DNA of 50,000 nt. Source: Anaeromyces robustus (taxonomy: Eukaryota; Neocallimastigomycota; Neocallimastigomycetes; Neocallimastigales; Neocallimastigaceae). Positions 10,014 to 24,157 of the stretch are shown here, piece after piece. The notes beneath the pieces were generated by a model. The model saw nothing but the letters and a program-made list of their open reading frames with translations. It ran no database searches and had not been told where the DNA came from. The stretch's first letter is position 1. Every line of letters begins with the position of its first letter. Location: NCBI GenBank assembly GCA_002104895.1, contig MCFG01000159.1, positions 22,501-72,500 on the forward strand. Direction: 5' to 3'. The translations under genes and the position numbers were made by a program.

Positions 10014-12240
10014 TTTAACCTTTTTTTTTTTTAATGAAATATAAATGAAATAAAAAAAAATATATTGAATATTGTATTTTAAAAAATTAGATCATTAGAT
10101 CAAAAAAAAAAAAAAAGTCAGATTAATAATAAAATATAAATATTGAATAGAAAGAATATTAATATTATTATTATTATTTTTTTAAGTTAAATAAGTTCAT
10201 CTTTTGAGTTCATCTTTTGAATTCATCTTTTGACTAAAATTCTCCAAAAAAAAAAAAAATGAAAATGAAAAAAAAACTGTTTAAAAAACATTAAAAATCT
10301 AACAATTTAGATTATCTTTTTAACTAAATTACTAAATTAAACAAAAAAACTTAAATTTAAAGGACCAGTTATCTTTTTTTTTTTCTTTTTCTTTTACAAA
10401 CTATGCTATCTTCTATTAATATTTTATTTATATAATTTTTCTTTTTTTTTACCGAATTAAGTAATATTAATTTTTATATTTCATGTTTCAATTTTTTTTT
10501 TTTTTTTGACTTGTACTAAAAATAGACATTTTCTATTTGAATATATGATTTGCATATTTCAATAATGTTTTACATTAAACATTAAATCATATTACATTTA
10601 TTCTTGATACTTTTTTTTACTATTAATATTAAAAAGTTTTTAATTATTAATATTACCATATTAATATAAATTTAATTATAAGATTTTTTTTTTTTTATAA
10701 ATATATATAGCTTTTTTTTTTTTTTAATTATAACATTTAAAGGCATTTCAACGTAATCTCATATATTAATATTTATATAATTTTTTTAAAGTATCAAAAT
10801 GATATTAATTTTTATATTTTTAATTGTAATTTTTCTTTTTATTATAAATAATTTTTTTTTATTAAAAAAAAAAAAAATTTGAATTATTACCATAATTAAG
10901 GTTTATGAAATTTTAACACCTTTATTACATTAAAATTTTCTGATACATTTATTAATTAACTCAATATAAAAATTAAAAAATCTTATCTTTAATATATATA
11001 ATTTATATTTTTTAACTAAATCAAATATACATTTAATGAAATAAAAAAAACATTTTATTATCTAAATGATGTTAATAAATAATATTTCAAAATAATCTTT
11101 ATTTATACAATTCATATATTATTTTCTGTTAATGTATATAACCTTTTTGCATAACTTTTTTTATTTTTATCAAATTAAGTAATATTAACTCCATATTTTT
11201 ATACTTTTATACCATTCATCTAAATAATAATATTATATATTATAATAACTTTTATAATTTTTTTGTATATTAAATCGTTATATTACTGATAACTAATACA
11301 TTACTATTATTATTACTATTACTATTAATTATACATTAAAATTAAATTTTAAATTTTAAATTTTAAATTTTGTTTTATTTTTTTATTTTTTTTTTATGGG
11401 TTAATATTACCAAATAAATACAAATTTTTTATTTCTTGGAATTTCCGTATATAATTATTAATAAAAAAATAATTATTATTAATATAAAAAAAATAAAAAT
11501 AATTATTATTATTTCATGTTTTTTTAATGTCACTCACTCACATGCTGTTTCATTTCTTATTAAAAAAAAATATAAAAATAAATAAAAATAAATAAAAAAA
11601 AATATTAATATTACCAAATATGAATTTAATAGTAGATATTTTATAGATAATTGTTAAAATTATTATATACTTTTAGTTTATTAATAAAAATATTTCAAAT
11701 CATCTCACATAACCATATAACTTTAACTCTGTGTTTCTTTTTTTTTTTTTTTACTTTATCTTAATATTATTAATATAAATTTTTATTATTGAACTAAGTA
11801 ATATTAGTAAGAATACCCAAATTATAATTAAAATAATAATTCATACAAAAAATTATTAATTAATATTGAATGAATGATATTACAAGTAAAAATTATTAAA
11901 TTAATATTCACATTTAAATAATTATACTACAAAAACATTTATTATTAATTTATATAAGTAGATTAAAATAAATATTAATTTAATAATATTAAATATAAAA
12001 TATTATAATTTATAAATAAATTTCAATATATAATTAAAAAATGGTAATTTAATGATAAAAATGTGTATATAGATATTAATAAAAGAAAAAAGTAATATTT
12101 CAAGTCTTCTCCTAAAACATATATGCTATTTATTTTCATAGCCATTTAATATATTAATATTACCAAACAAATATAAATTTAATATTTTTACAATAGCATA
12201 TGTAAAAAATAAATTACAATTCATTCACATAATAATTTTT
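10014..12240. other. Long gene-free A/T stretch
   Basis: No coding signal was found on either strand. It includes a 13-bp triplet repeat at 10195-10233 and recurring short patterns such as AATATTACCA with a following A/T tract (about 11406, 11610, 12160), which may be weak dispersed repeats. Confidence 0.5.
10195..10233 (+). repeat. Three tandem 13-bp units
   Basis: GTTCATCTTTTGA occurs at 10195-10207 and 10208-10220, then ATTCATCTTTTGA at 10221-10233. The unit has higher complexity than its surroundings. Confidence 0.9.
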
Positions 12241-12745
12241 ATATTTAGTATAAAACAATAAATTATAATTTGTTAGATGAAATGGATGATTCATTTATAA
12301 TAATATTATATTATATAAGTGTAAATGAATATTTTATATAATAAACTCGAATATCTCATTAATTTTTACTTATCAGATTTATTTTAAAGTGATTTTAATA
12401 TTTATTAATTCGGTTTATATTTAGTATAAAACAATAAATAATAATTTGTTAAATAATACTATTATAATGAATCATCCATTTCATTTAAGTGTAAATGAAC
12501 AAGATATAATATAAACTTGAACATCTCATTAATTTTTATTTATCAGATTTATTTTAAAGTTATTTTAATATTTGTTAATTCATTTTATATTTAGTATAAA
12601 ACAATGAATTATAATTTGTTAAATGAAATGGATAATTCAATATAAGTGTCAATGAATAATTTATATAATAAACTTGAATATTTTATTAATTTTTATTTAT
12701 CAGATTTGTTTTAAAGTGATTTTAATATTTGTTAATTCATTTTAA
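12241..12745 (+). repeat. Three-copy satellite of about 160-175 bp with inverted core in the middle copy
   Basis: Copies start at 12241, 12417 and 12587, each opening ATATTTAGTATAAAACAAT. Each continues with a shared stretch containing TATCAGATTT and TTTTAATATTTRTTAATTC. Copies 1 and 3 carry the core ATGAAATGGATGATTCA (copy 3 with one change, GATAATTCA). Copy 2 carries the reverse complement of that core at 12466-12484. A segment of about 30-35 bases has therefore been inverted inside one unit. No coding potential. Confidence 0.85.
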
Positions 12746-13104
12746 TTTATTATAATATAATTTGTTTTTATTTATCTTAATTTATTTTAATTATTTAATT
12801 TATTTATTCATCCTTTTTTTTATATAAAATAATAAAAATCAATTTTTATTTTACATAACAAGTTACTTATTTTGTATTAAATTAACTTTTTTGAAATAAT
12901 AAAAACAATAATAATAATAATAATCAAGCTATTATTTATTTATTTATTTATTTATTATTATTTTAAAATAAATTTTTTATTTTTATTTTATTTTATTCAT
13001 TTTAAATATTTAAATATATATTTATTTTTACTGTTTATTACTTTGAAAATGTAATAAAGTAAATAGTTGAAGTTGGGCAAGAAGTTTAATACCAAATATG
13101 ATTT
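12746..13104. other. A/T spacer before the SINE
   Basis: Contains an AATAAT and TTTA run at 12906-12956. Nothing else was seen. Confidence 0.5.
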
Positions 13105-13649
13105 AAACTATCTCTTTTTTTTTTTTTTTTTTTTTTTTCTATATCCGGGGTATGCTTCTTTGATCTTCCCTAATGTGAAGCAGTAAGCCCACTCCCTAAT
13201 AATTAGGTGTTAATGTGTCCCTCATGGACTGCCATACTGAAGTCAGCTTCGGCTCTCCCAATCTTGTACAATAATTGCTGAATTTATATCCGCGAGCCAC
13301 ATATTGTTATTGGCGCCCGACATACCTCTAACGAGGCTGGTGAAGCCCAGCCCAGAAGTCACGTGATTCTAATCCACTTGGTTATTCTACAATACAGATT
13401 GGTTAAAGGTTGGTATTTCTCAAAGAAACAATATTAAAGACTATAAGCGTCAGGCAGTACAATAAATTATTAAATTAAGAAATGTGGTATAATTAAGGAA
13501 GAACATACTAACACCTGGCAAGCGAACAAGTACTAATGAAAAACCCACGTTGAGGAAACATCAGGGTTGCGGGGTCGAACCAGAGACCTTATGTATGCTA
13601 AGACAACGCCTTAACAACCAGGATAAAAACTGGACCGACAAACTATCTC
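13105..13649 (-). mobile_element. tRNA-derived SINE with poly(A) tail and 10-bp target-site duplication
   Basis: AAACTATCTC flanks the insert at 13105-13114 and 13640-13649. The element itself is 13115-13639, read on the minus strand. Its head contains an A-box-like TGGTTGTTAAGG (13620-13609) and a B-box GGTTCGACCCC (13581-13571), the internal RNA polymerase III promoter of a tRNA. Between them is an anticodon-arm-like stem of five pairs (one G-T) with a seven-base loop. The GGTTGTTAAGGCG segment resembles Leu/Ser-type tRNAs. A unique body of about 430 bases follows, unusually G+C-rich for this window, and then a 24-base poly(A) tail (poly-T 13115-13138). Intact duplications and a clean tail suggest a fairly recent insertion. 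The body does not match the LINE tail at 6040, so its partner LINE is not identified. Confidence 0.8.
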
Positions 13650-13855
13650 GTTAAAGAAATTTTTTTTTTCTTAAAAAAAAAAGCTTTTATCTTCACCTAA
13701 CCTGTCATCTCCTTATTGAAATTAATATTCCAAAAAAAATCTATTATATTTTTCTACATTCTAAACATTATTTAAAAAATTAAAGAAGATAAATAACATC
13801 TCTCATTAAATAATAATCATACGATTTGAATCTATGTTTATTTACTTATTTATCT

Positions 13856-13886
<31 letters not shown>

Positions 13887-16260
13887 GATAATTATCTATT
13901 TATCTATTACTAAAAATTCATTGTAATTATTAATCAGGTATTATTCTATTATTCTAGTTGATATTTTAAAATATATTACTAAGGACAATTTAAAGGAAAT
14001 TTTTATGATATATAATTAAATAATTACAAAAAAAAAAAAAATTGATTATCTAGTCCATTTTATCTAATTCAAATGATATTATTTTCATTTTTAATTATAA
14101 TAAATGATATACAATCAATAAATAAAAGAAAAAATAATAAAATTAAAAAAGTAGAATGAAATAAAAATTATATTTAATTTTAAATAAAAAGTGGAAATAA
14201 AAAAAAAAAATCAATAAAGTTATTTCAATAATTAGGAAAGAAAAATATTATACAGAATTGAAAAAGGATTGTTATTTGTTTGCAAATGTATTTTGTCAAA
14301 TATATTTTTTTTATGTCATTATAAATTAGTTTTTTATTATTAAAGTTTATATTAATTATCTTTAACATATTCATAATGAATAACCAAGCTTCTCTAATTA
14401 TTAGATTAACTTTTTTAAATCTTTTTACGTTTTGTTAATATACATTGTATTGTATAATAATGTATTAATGTATTAATGTAATGTAATGTAAAAATGTAAA
14501 AAATATTTTGTTAATCTTTTTTTTTTTTTTTTTAAAAAAAATGATTAACATGAATTTTAATATAAATATTCATTTTGTGTATATTAAATTTAAAATTATT
14601 TAATTAAATTAAATTAAATTAAATTATTAAAATAAAAAATTTAAAAATTATTTTTTATTTTTTTTTTGTCTTTTTCTTTATTCTTTTGATTTCTGTATTT
14701 GAAAAAAAATAAAATTATTATAATTAAATAATTATTATTATGTGAAAGAAAAAAATAAAGCATTAATACATAAAATAGTAAAAAAAAGTATTAATACATA
14801 AAATAATTATAATAACAATAGTGAGAGTACCTACAATAATATTAATATTAATATTAATATTATTAAATAAGAATTACATTATACTATTTTTAATTTCTTT
14901 AATTCCACTTTAGTTATATATTATTACTAAATGAAAAATACTCATTTTTCATTTAGTAATATACAAATAAATCTATTAAAAAAGAAATAATAAAATTTAA
15001 ATATAATAATGTATTACGTATACAATATATAAGTTTATGTATTAGATTATTTATTTTAATAAAAAATAAAAAAAGAATAACAAAAATTTTTTCTTATATT
15101 TTATTATAATAACTAAAAAATAATAATTAATAATTAATAAATAATAATTAATAATAATTAATAAATAATATTATTATTATAATTATTTTATTATTATTCA
15201 TTAATATTAAATAAAAATTAAAAAAATTAATACTGATATTTTTTATTTTTTGTGTAACATTACAATTTTTTCATTAAAACTCATTTTAAACAAAGATTTT
15301 TTTTTCTTATATTTATTTTTTATTTTCTACATAATATTTAATAATAAATTAAATAACATTAAATAACAATAAATAACAATGAATAATATTCAATATTATA
15401 TGGAATTATTGAATTAATATATAATGCTATTTTTTTCCTTTTAGAATTAAAGTGCATAATTATACTAACATTCCTTAATCCATTATTGCACTTTTAATTT
15501 TTTTTACATGAGAAAGATTATAATAAAAAGTAAAAATTACAAAATTATATATAAAAAAAAGAGAATAATTATAATTATAATTATAATTGTATATAACAAT
15601 TCTCCATTTTATATATATTAAATAACAATTCACCGTTGTCTGTTGTTTCTTAAATAATCTCATTTTTTTTTAGTTGTATAAAGTTAAGAAGACTTAATGG
15701 AAAATAACCTTAAATTAATAAATTAATAAAAATTTATTATTATTTATATATTTTCAATTTATGCCGTTTTTTTTATATTTATTTATTTATTTATTTTATT
15801 CTCAACTTAAAAAAAATGGCAATTTTATAACTCTATTTTATAATAAAAAAAATGGCAATTTTCCATTATGTTCATTGGTTAATTAATTAAACTTTTTTTT
15901 CTTTATTTATATTTAAATATACTTCATATTCTTTCTATTTCTCATAAATCTATTTTTATTCATTAAATTAAATCAAATTAAATTAAATTTAAATATAATA
16001 TATTATATTATAATATAATTTGAGTATAATCAACTTTTTTAATTTAATTTAATTTTTTTTTACTAATAATAAACACTATAAAAATTTTCTCCAATTTTAT
16101 ATTCTCATCTATTAATAACCAATAATATTCATGTATTTTTATCATCCATTCATTTATTGTTTAATTTAAAGTGGCAATATAGTTAATTGTTACTCTATAA
16201 CCAATAATCAATTAAAATATTCATAGTAATAGAAACATTTTTTTGTTTTTTAATTAACAA
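13650..16260. other. Gene-free A/T stretch
   Basis: Contains a TTTA run near 13836-13885, a TAATGTAATG-type repeat at 14457-14490, two CATTAATACATAAAAT-like units near 14760-14810 and ATGGCAATTTT twice (about 15817 and 15850). An open frame at 15475-15663 (minus) is Tyr/Asn/Ile-rich low complexity. No gene is supported. Confidence 0.5.
14922..14961. repeat. Perfect 18-bp inverted repeat with 4-base loop
   Basis: Arms 14922-14939 and 14944-14961 are exact reverse complements around ACTC. The arms contain ACTAAATGAAAAAT. This is a strong potential hairpin in gene-free DNA. Confidence 0.9.
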
Positions 16261-16515
<255 letters not shown>

Positions 16516-16516
<1 letters not shown>

Positions 16517-19032
16517 CTTTTTAATAGTTTTTTTTTTATTTTTTTCTTTCTTTTAGTTACTTAAGTATAATAAAATTTTATGATGTGAGAAGTGCGATTA
16601 AAAACAAAAAGTTAAAAAAAAAAAACATGTATATAATCTTTTTATTTCTTCTTATTTCTTACAAGAGTGAAATAATGAAATAATAAAAATATAGACATTT
16701 AATAATAATAAATAAAATAATAATAAGTTAGAAATAGTAAATATAGCAATTTTTTGTTACATTTTTATTATAATTATTGTAATAAAAAAAAAATGATTCA
16801 ATTTATTTATACTATTGAAATTATATATTTTAATATAAATCATAGTATTGACTCATTTAATTATTTTAATATATGATCAATTAAAACAATAAAAAACAAA
16901 TATAGTAATAATAATAATAATAATAATAGAAAAAAAAAAAACTATTTAAATGTTTACGTTAATGTTTACATTATTAAATAATAATTACATTTTTTATTAT
17001 TTATTTATTAATTTATTTATTTATTTATTAATTTTTTCCATTTAAGATAATATTAATATTATTATTAATTATTTATATATAATGGAATATTAATATTCTT
17101 TATATATATGGAATATATTAATTATTATAATTATTATTATAATTATAATTATAAATATTATTGTATTTATTGTATTATTATTATTCTCTTTATTATATTA
17201 TATTATAATTATTTAATATTCTTATATTATTACATATATTATTTATATTTGTATTTATATATATTTTTTTTAATTAGTAAAAATTCAATATAAATATTAA
17301 TAAATATTAATAATAATAATAATAAAATTCTTATCATTAATTGCCGTATCTACTACAAATAATATAAAATAAAATAATATAAAATAAAATAAAATAAAAT
17401 AAAAATACGTCATCAAATTCAAATTATTAATGAATAAAAAAAAACGAACGTTTTTTATACATCGAATAAAACTTTTTATTGTTAAAGATAAAATTTTATT
17501 ATTTAATTATAATTTATGATATTTATAATTTATTTTTATAATTAAATATGAATAATAAATAATATTTTATTAAGAAATTTTTTTTATTAATGGAATTTAA
17601 AAGTAATTTCAATAAATCAATCATTAATTTATAGTAAATATCAAATAATTTTTTTACTTTTAACTTTTAAATTTTCTTATTTATATATTAAATTAAATCA
17701 AGTTGAATAGATGATTTATTTGTTCTTATATTAGATTTAATTTAATTTTATATATTAATTATATTTTAATATATTAATAATATAATTTATAATTTAAATT
17801 TTTAAGTTTACAATAATAAAGGAATAAATAAATAAGTAATTAAATAAAATTATAATAATATTAATTATAATAATTAATTAATAAATAAATGAATAAATAA
17901 ATGAATAAATAAATAACAAATAAATAATATATATAATAATAATAGTAGTAATAATAAATAAATAAATGAATAATAAATAAATAAATAAATATTTTTATTG
18001 TTTTTTTTTTGTTTATTATAATTTATTATTATTAATTATAATTATAATTATAATTATAATTGTAATTATAATTATTATAAATATTTTTCTTTATTTATTT
18101 TTTTTTATTTATTACTAATTAATCTCTATACCCATTAATTTTTAACTATTTTTAATCTATAAGAATATTTTAATAAACAATAATATTAAAATAAATTATA
18201 ATTTAAATTTACAATAGGTGTTTACATTGTTGATTTATTTGTTATTTACAATATATAATACTTTATGCAATCGAATCTTTTGAAAGGTAGTTTTTTATAT
18301 CAAAAAAACCAAGCAATAATTGTTGAAATCTTAAAAAAAAAATATTATTATAATTAATATTGAAATAATTTTATTAAATAAAGAATTTTATTTGATAATA
18401 AAATTAAAGAAATTTTTTTTAATCCTATATATAATTTTTTTCTATATCAAATTACTATTAAAGAAAAATTACTATTAAAATGATATTAAAGAAAATTATA
18501 AAAATTATAGTTTTAATTATTAATACATTTAATGATATATAAGGCATTTTAAATTTCCTTTTCTTTTTTCTTTTTTTTTTTTTTTTTTTTTATAAAAAAA
18601 AATAAAATTGTATTATAATTAATCTTCAAAAAAAAATTGAAAAAAAATATTTAATTTGTATATATTATATATATATAAAAGATCCTTTTAATAAAAAAAT
18701 TTTAACAAGGATTATATCCCAAAACTAAAAAATTCTTAATATCTTCATATAAATACACTGAAGATATTGTATATATATAAATAATAATCAATTTGTATAA
18801 TATATATATATAGATAAAAGCTTATATATATAAAGTAAAAATAAAAAATAAAAATAAAATGTATATATAATTTATATATTGAATATTAATAATTTTATTT
18901 ATTTAATATATAGTCAGATAATATATCATTAAACAATAAATAATAAAGAATAATAACAATAACAACAAACAATAATAATAATAATAAAAAAATTAAAAGA
19001 ATTAAAAAAAAAATAAAAAAAAATAAAACAAA
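16516..19032. other. Gene-free A/T stretch and CotH 1 upstream region
   Basis: AATA, ATAAT and AATTAT runs dominate (for example 17870-18075). A 10-bp inverted repeat AATATCTTCA/TGAAGATATT at 18738-18747 and 18759-18768 encloses TATAAATA, about 285 bases before the CotH 1 start. Its loop could present a TATA box, but this is not demonstrated. Confidence 0.45.
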
Positions 19033-21690
19033 ATGAAAATTCAATATTTAAATTTAGCTTTATCTTCTATAGTAGCAGTTGTCAATGGTATTTCTTTTAA
19101 AAAAAAAAATAATAATATAATATATAATAATTTAATTAAAAAAAAAAAGTTTCTTTATTTTAAATTAAATAAAATATTAAAATTTTAATTTTTTTTTTTC
19201 TTTTTTAAAATATTAATTAAAATAGCTGCTAGTTGGAAATTTAATGTCGTTAACATTATGGGAACCGATTATGACATTGGTATTAAGTATAACAACAAAG
19301 TTACGAAAATGACAACTGAAAACTTTCCATGTAAATTTTATTTTAATTATTACCTATATTAGATTATATTATTATAATATATTATAATATATAAATAATA
19401 TATTAAAAATATATTATCATCTATAGATATATTAAAAATAAATTAAGAATACAAAACTAATATTTTTTAAATTTATATTAATTAAAATAAAATTTATATA
19501 TATATTATAGTATATACAACTACTATTGAATCTGGTACTAGTAAAACTTATAAGTATGTTTTATTAGATAAAAAAGGTGGAGTAGTTGAAGAAGAAAGTT
19601 TTGAAAGAACTTATTCAGATTCCATTTCTAATATTAATGAAGTTTATGATAGGTAAATAATTATATTATGAATATAAATACATATATATATTTTTTTCTT
19701 TTCAATATTTATTTATTTATTGTTTTTGAATAATAATTTTTAAACTTTTTTATTTTTTTTTATAATATTATTTTTTTTTGATAATAAAAGAAAAAACAAA
19801 AATATTCAAGTTACATCTATACCAAGAGCTTATGAACCACTTTATAGTGCTGAAACTTCTGATTTTCCAATTTATCCAAAAAATGAAATTTATACTCTTT
19901 ATGCTAAATGTGATGATGAAACGTATACGGATTTAAAACATAATCCATTCCTTTCTGGTTCTCATAAAAATTTAAATTCATCCAATTGTACTATTAGTTT
20001 AGTTACACCAACAGAATCTTATCAAAGAGAAGGTACCCTTCAATTAGTAGGTTATAATAGTCGTTCCTATAAAAAATTATCATGGAAATTTAAAATTGAT
20101 AAAAAACTTTTTGGTAGAAAAACTCTTAAAATAAGAGGACTTGCTTCTGATCCAACTCTTTTACGTGATAAATTAGCTGCTGAATTATTTAGATCTGTTG
20201 GTGTTCCTTCTTATAGTGGTACTTATGTTAGAGTCATGATTAATGAAGATGTTTGGGGTTTATATAGTATTGTAGATACTATTGGTGGAAAATGGATATC
20301 TTCTGCTATTCATGGTAATAAAGATGCTCATACTGGTTTCAATTATAAAATGTTTTCCTCCGTACCTAATGGACCATTTGCTTCTCTTAGATATTTAGGA
20401 AATGATCCAGTAAAATATGAAACAAGTGGTTCTTATGAAGTAGATGAAACTGATAAAGAAGATACCGAATCAACTAATGATTTTTATCGTTTAATACAAT
20501 TTACTAAATTGTTTGAAGATTGGGCTAATAAATATTCTGGTAATCAAACTAAGGCAGCTGTTGAAGCTTTAGAAAAATTCTTTGATTTAGAATCTCTTTT
20601 AAGACAAATGGTTATTGAAAGTCTTACGGTTGCATTTGATAATTTCTGGGCTCAAAGTGGTAATTTTGCTGTTTATTATAATCCAGAAAAGAATAAATAT
20701 CAAATTATTCCTTATGATTTTGATGGTACTTTCTATGGTTCTAATGGATCACCTTATTATAAAAGTGATTATTTAACCGATTGTATTACCTGGGCCAATA
20801 ATACTCCTTCCGATAAATATTTTGTTAATCATCTTATGAGTCATGAACTTATTAAGAAAAGATATCAAGAAATTATGGCAAGAGTTGTTGATACCGTTTT
20901 TAATGTGGATAGTCTTTCCCCATTTATTGATAGTATTTCAGAATTAATTTATGATGATGTAGAATGGAATTTCAATTCCATTGATGATCTTGATGAAGAA
21001 ATTCCAGGTCATATTAATCATTTTACTCTTCAAAACTTTAAAGATAATATTAATTATAAAATTGTAGAATATAATTCAAAAATTAATTATAATGATGCTC
21101 ATTATGGTATTAAACAATGGATTAAAGTTAGAGGAGGTTATTGTACAGATTATGTTAATAGTATTTTAGGTAATGCTTCTGAACGTAATTCTGATCCAAT
21201 TCCAGAACCTACTACTACTACAACTGTTGCTCAAAAGAAAACAACAACTACAACAACAACTGTTGCCCCAAAGAAAACAACTACTACAACAACTGTTGCT
21301 CCAAAGAAAACTACTACAACTACAACTGTTGCTCCAAAGAAAACTACTACAACTACTACGGTTGCTCCAAAGAAAACAACCACTACTACTACTGTTATTG
21401 CTACAAAGAAAACCGCTATTCAATCTAAAAAACCAACTATAACTACCTCTACTACTACTATATATATTAGAAGACCAACTTCTACTACTACTACTACTAA
21501 AGAAAGTAATAAATTAACAGTCACTAGAAGACCAAATAATAGAAAAGTAAATAATAGAAAACAGACTACCACTACTACTACCACAACAACTACAACACTT
21601 ACTACTACTACTAATAATACTAAAGTAGTAATTACTAAAAAAATTACATTAAAGAAAGTTGTTACCATTACTAAAGTAAAAAGTGATTAA
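19033..21690 (+). CDS. Secreted CotH-family protein kinase 1 with Thr-rich tail (four exons)
   Basis: CotH proteins are atypical secretory-pathway kinases. The exons are 19033-19087, 19226-19330, 19511-19652 and 19791-21690; introns are GT-AG, and the product is 733 aa. Residues 1-19 form a signal peptide (LALSSIVAVVNA). An N-terminal beta-type region starts WKFNVVNIMG. The kinase domain includes VMINEDVWGLYSIVDTIGG (from residue 249), DNFWAQSGN (D384) and PYDFDGTFYG (D410, D412). YDFD is the likely metal-binding motif by analogy with characterised CotH. From about residue 574 the tail is nearly all Thr with repeated VAPKK, probably O-glycosylated, and it ends in basic ITLKKVVTITK. There is no dockerin and no evident membrane anchor. 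This is the first of three paralogues with identical lengths for exons 1-3. Partner and substrate are unknown. Confidence 0.93.
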
Positions 21691-24107
21691 AAAGTGAAAA
21701 AAAGAAGAAATAATAAAAGAAAGATTTATCATTTTAAATAAAATAAAATAAAATAAAATGAGATGAAATGAAACAATTTAAATAACATAAAAATAAATTA
21801 TAATGAATTATAATAAATTTGATATTTATTTATATAATTTTTTTTAATATAATTAATGTTTTTTTTTTTTTATTTTTTGAAATAAATTATTTATAAAAAA
21901 AAAAAAAATTAAATAAAAAAAAAATTAAAAAAATAATAAAAAAAAATATTACTTTGTTTTTAAACCTATTTTTTTTATATCTTTTTTTTTTTCTTTTTAT
22001 TTTTTTTAAATATATTATTTATCTAAGATTTAGTAGGGAAAAAAAAAGACTGTCAAATGTATAAACTTATAAATTATTTCACGAATCAAGTGTAACACAA
22101 AATATGATATAATGTTCATACAATTTAAATAAACGTGCTTTGAAATAATTTTAAGTTCTTATATATATATCATAATAATAAATATTATTTTTTTTTTATA
22201 ATTTTAATAAAATAATAATTTATAATATGATATATAATTATATAATAATAATAATAATAATTATATAATAATACTAATAATAATTAATAATAATAATTTA
22301 TAATATGATATAAAATTATATAAAATTATATAAATAATATTATATATAAATATACCGTTTATTATATATATACTATATACTATATAATAAATAAATAAAG
22401 TAAAATAAATATTTAATAAGAATAAAATGAATACAATAATAATTTTCTCATTTAATATCATTTAATATTTAATGGTAGGACAAAATTGTTTTTTTTTTTT
22501 TATTTTTTCATATTTTATAAATTATAAATTTTTGTACAACATTATAAAAAAATTTTTTTTTTATTTATTTATTCATTAATCAATTAATTCATTAATTAAT
22601 AAATAGAATTTATATATAATTATATATAATTAAATATAATCATTAATAATTAGTAAATATATTATTTAATATTCAATAATAATATGAAATAATAATAATA
22701 ATAATAAAAATTTCCATCAATCATTAGTAGGAATTAGAAATATTTGAATTATTATAATTTATAAAATTTAATTAATAAATATTATTGAATAAATTATTAA
22801 ATATAAATTAAAATATAATGAATTAAATTATTTAATAAATTAATAAATTGATTGATAGAAAAAAAAAATATTCCTAATGTAGTACAAAAATAATTATTAA
22901 AATGAATTATATAAAAAAATTTTATATTTAAGATCATGATTAAAAAATAAAAAAAAAAGTTTATTATTTATTATTTATAAAATAGAAATAATAAAGTAAA
23001 ATAAAAACTAGTAATAAAATTAATAGTAAAATAATAAAGTAAAACTAATAATAAATAAAACTATTAATAAAATAAAAATAAAACTATTCGTATTAATGAT
23101 TAAAAAGAAAATGAACAAATAATTTTATTATTTGATAAATGTGATACAATAATTTCAACTTATCTTTTTAATTATTTGATATTTTGATTCAAAGGAGTAA
23201 AAAAAAAAAAAGATAAATAAATAAATGGATTTTACATAATCAAATAATAATATAAAAATAAACTTTTATTTTTTATCCATTTCATTTCAATTTTATTATA
23301 AAATTTTTTTCCAAAATTATCGTTTTATAAAACTGAAACTAGTAGTAAAAAAAGTTTTTTTTTTAGATTTTTTGTTTCTTTAAAACCTAGTTTTTTTTTA
23401 TTATAAATGTTGTTTCTTTTTAATATTAAAAACGTCTCTTATTTATTATTAAATAAAAGAGACGTTTTTTAATGTTAAACAATATTATCATTATTATATT
23501 TATCAAAAAATAATTATTATTATTATTGTAATACTATTATTATTATTATATTTAATTATTGTATTATTGTATAATATAATTATTCATTTATTTAATTATT
23601 CATTTATTTAATAATTCATTTATTTAATTATTTATTTAATTATTTATATACAAAATTTAGTTTTGTAGATATATATTGTATTATATTAAGTTTTAAATTA
23701 ATATTCTATATTTTAATTTAATTTATATATAATTTATCTATATTACTAATAAAATCATTTTAATAGAAAAAAGAATAAATAATATAATTAAAAATCTTTT
23801 TCTTTTTAATAAACATTTTAAATTAATAATAAATTAAAATTTCTATTTAAATCATCATTTTTAAATTAATTTAATTATTATTTATTATGTAACTTTAATT
23901 ATTATTATTTTATTATTTAATATTTTCATTATTTTTCATATTTTCATATTTTCTTTTTTTTTTTTTTTTTTTTTAATTAAAATTTATATGAACTTAATAT
24001 TAATTAGTAAAAATATTGTAACATTTAAAAAATTGCCGTTTTTTTTTATTTATTATTTATTTATTTATTTATTATATAATATATATATAATATATATATA
24101 AAATATA

Positions 24108-24157
<50 letters not shown>

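Noticed and set aside
13571-13625. Functional tRNA gene on the minus strand
   Set aside because: A and B boxes are present, but the acceptor stem is not recognisable, the position before the anticodon is not T, and the T stem has a mismatch. Flanking duplications and poly(A) show a SINE.
15475-15663. 62-codon minus-strand frame
   Set aside because: A Tyr/Asn alternating run from a TAATTA repeat and no family similarity; the first 15 residues look more varied, but nothing supports a gene.
17108-17293. 61-codon plus-strand frame
   Set aside because: Almost only Tyr, Ile, Asn and Leu from A/T repeats.
21166-21668. Frames opposite and alongside the CotH 1 Thr-rich tail, poly-Val or poly-Ser/Cys in character
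   Set aside because: Shadows of the ACT/ACA repeats in the real coding strand.
20236-21690. CotH 1 as an intronless 484-codon gene starting at the internal Met
   Set aside because: Three upstream exons with a signal peptide match CotH 2 and 3 exactly in length and phase; the internal Met is residue 250.
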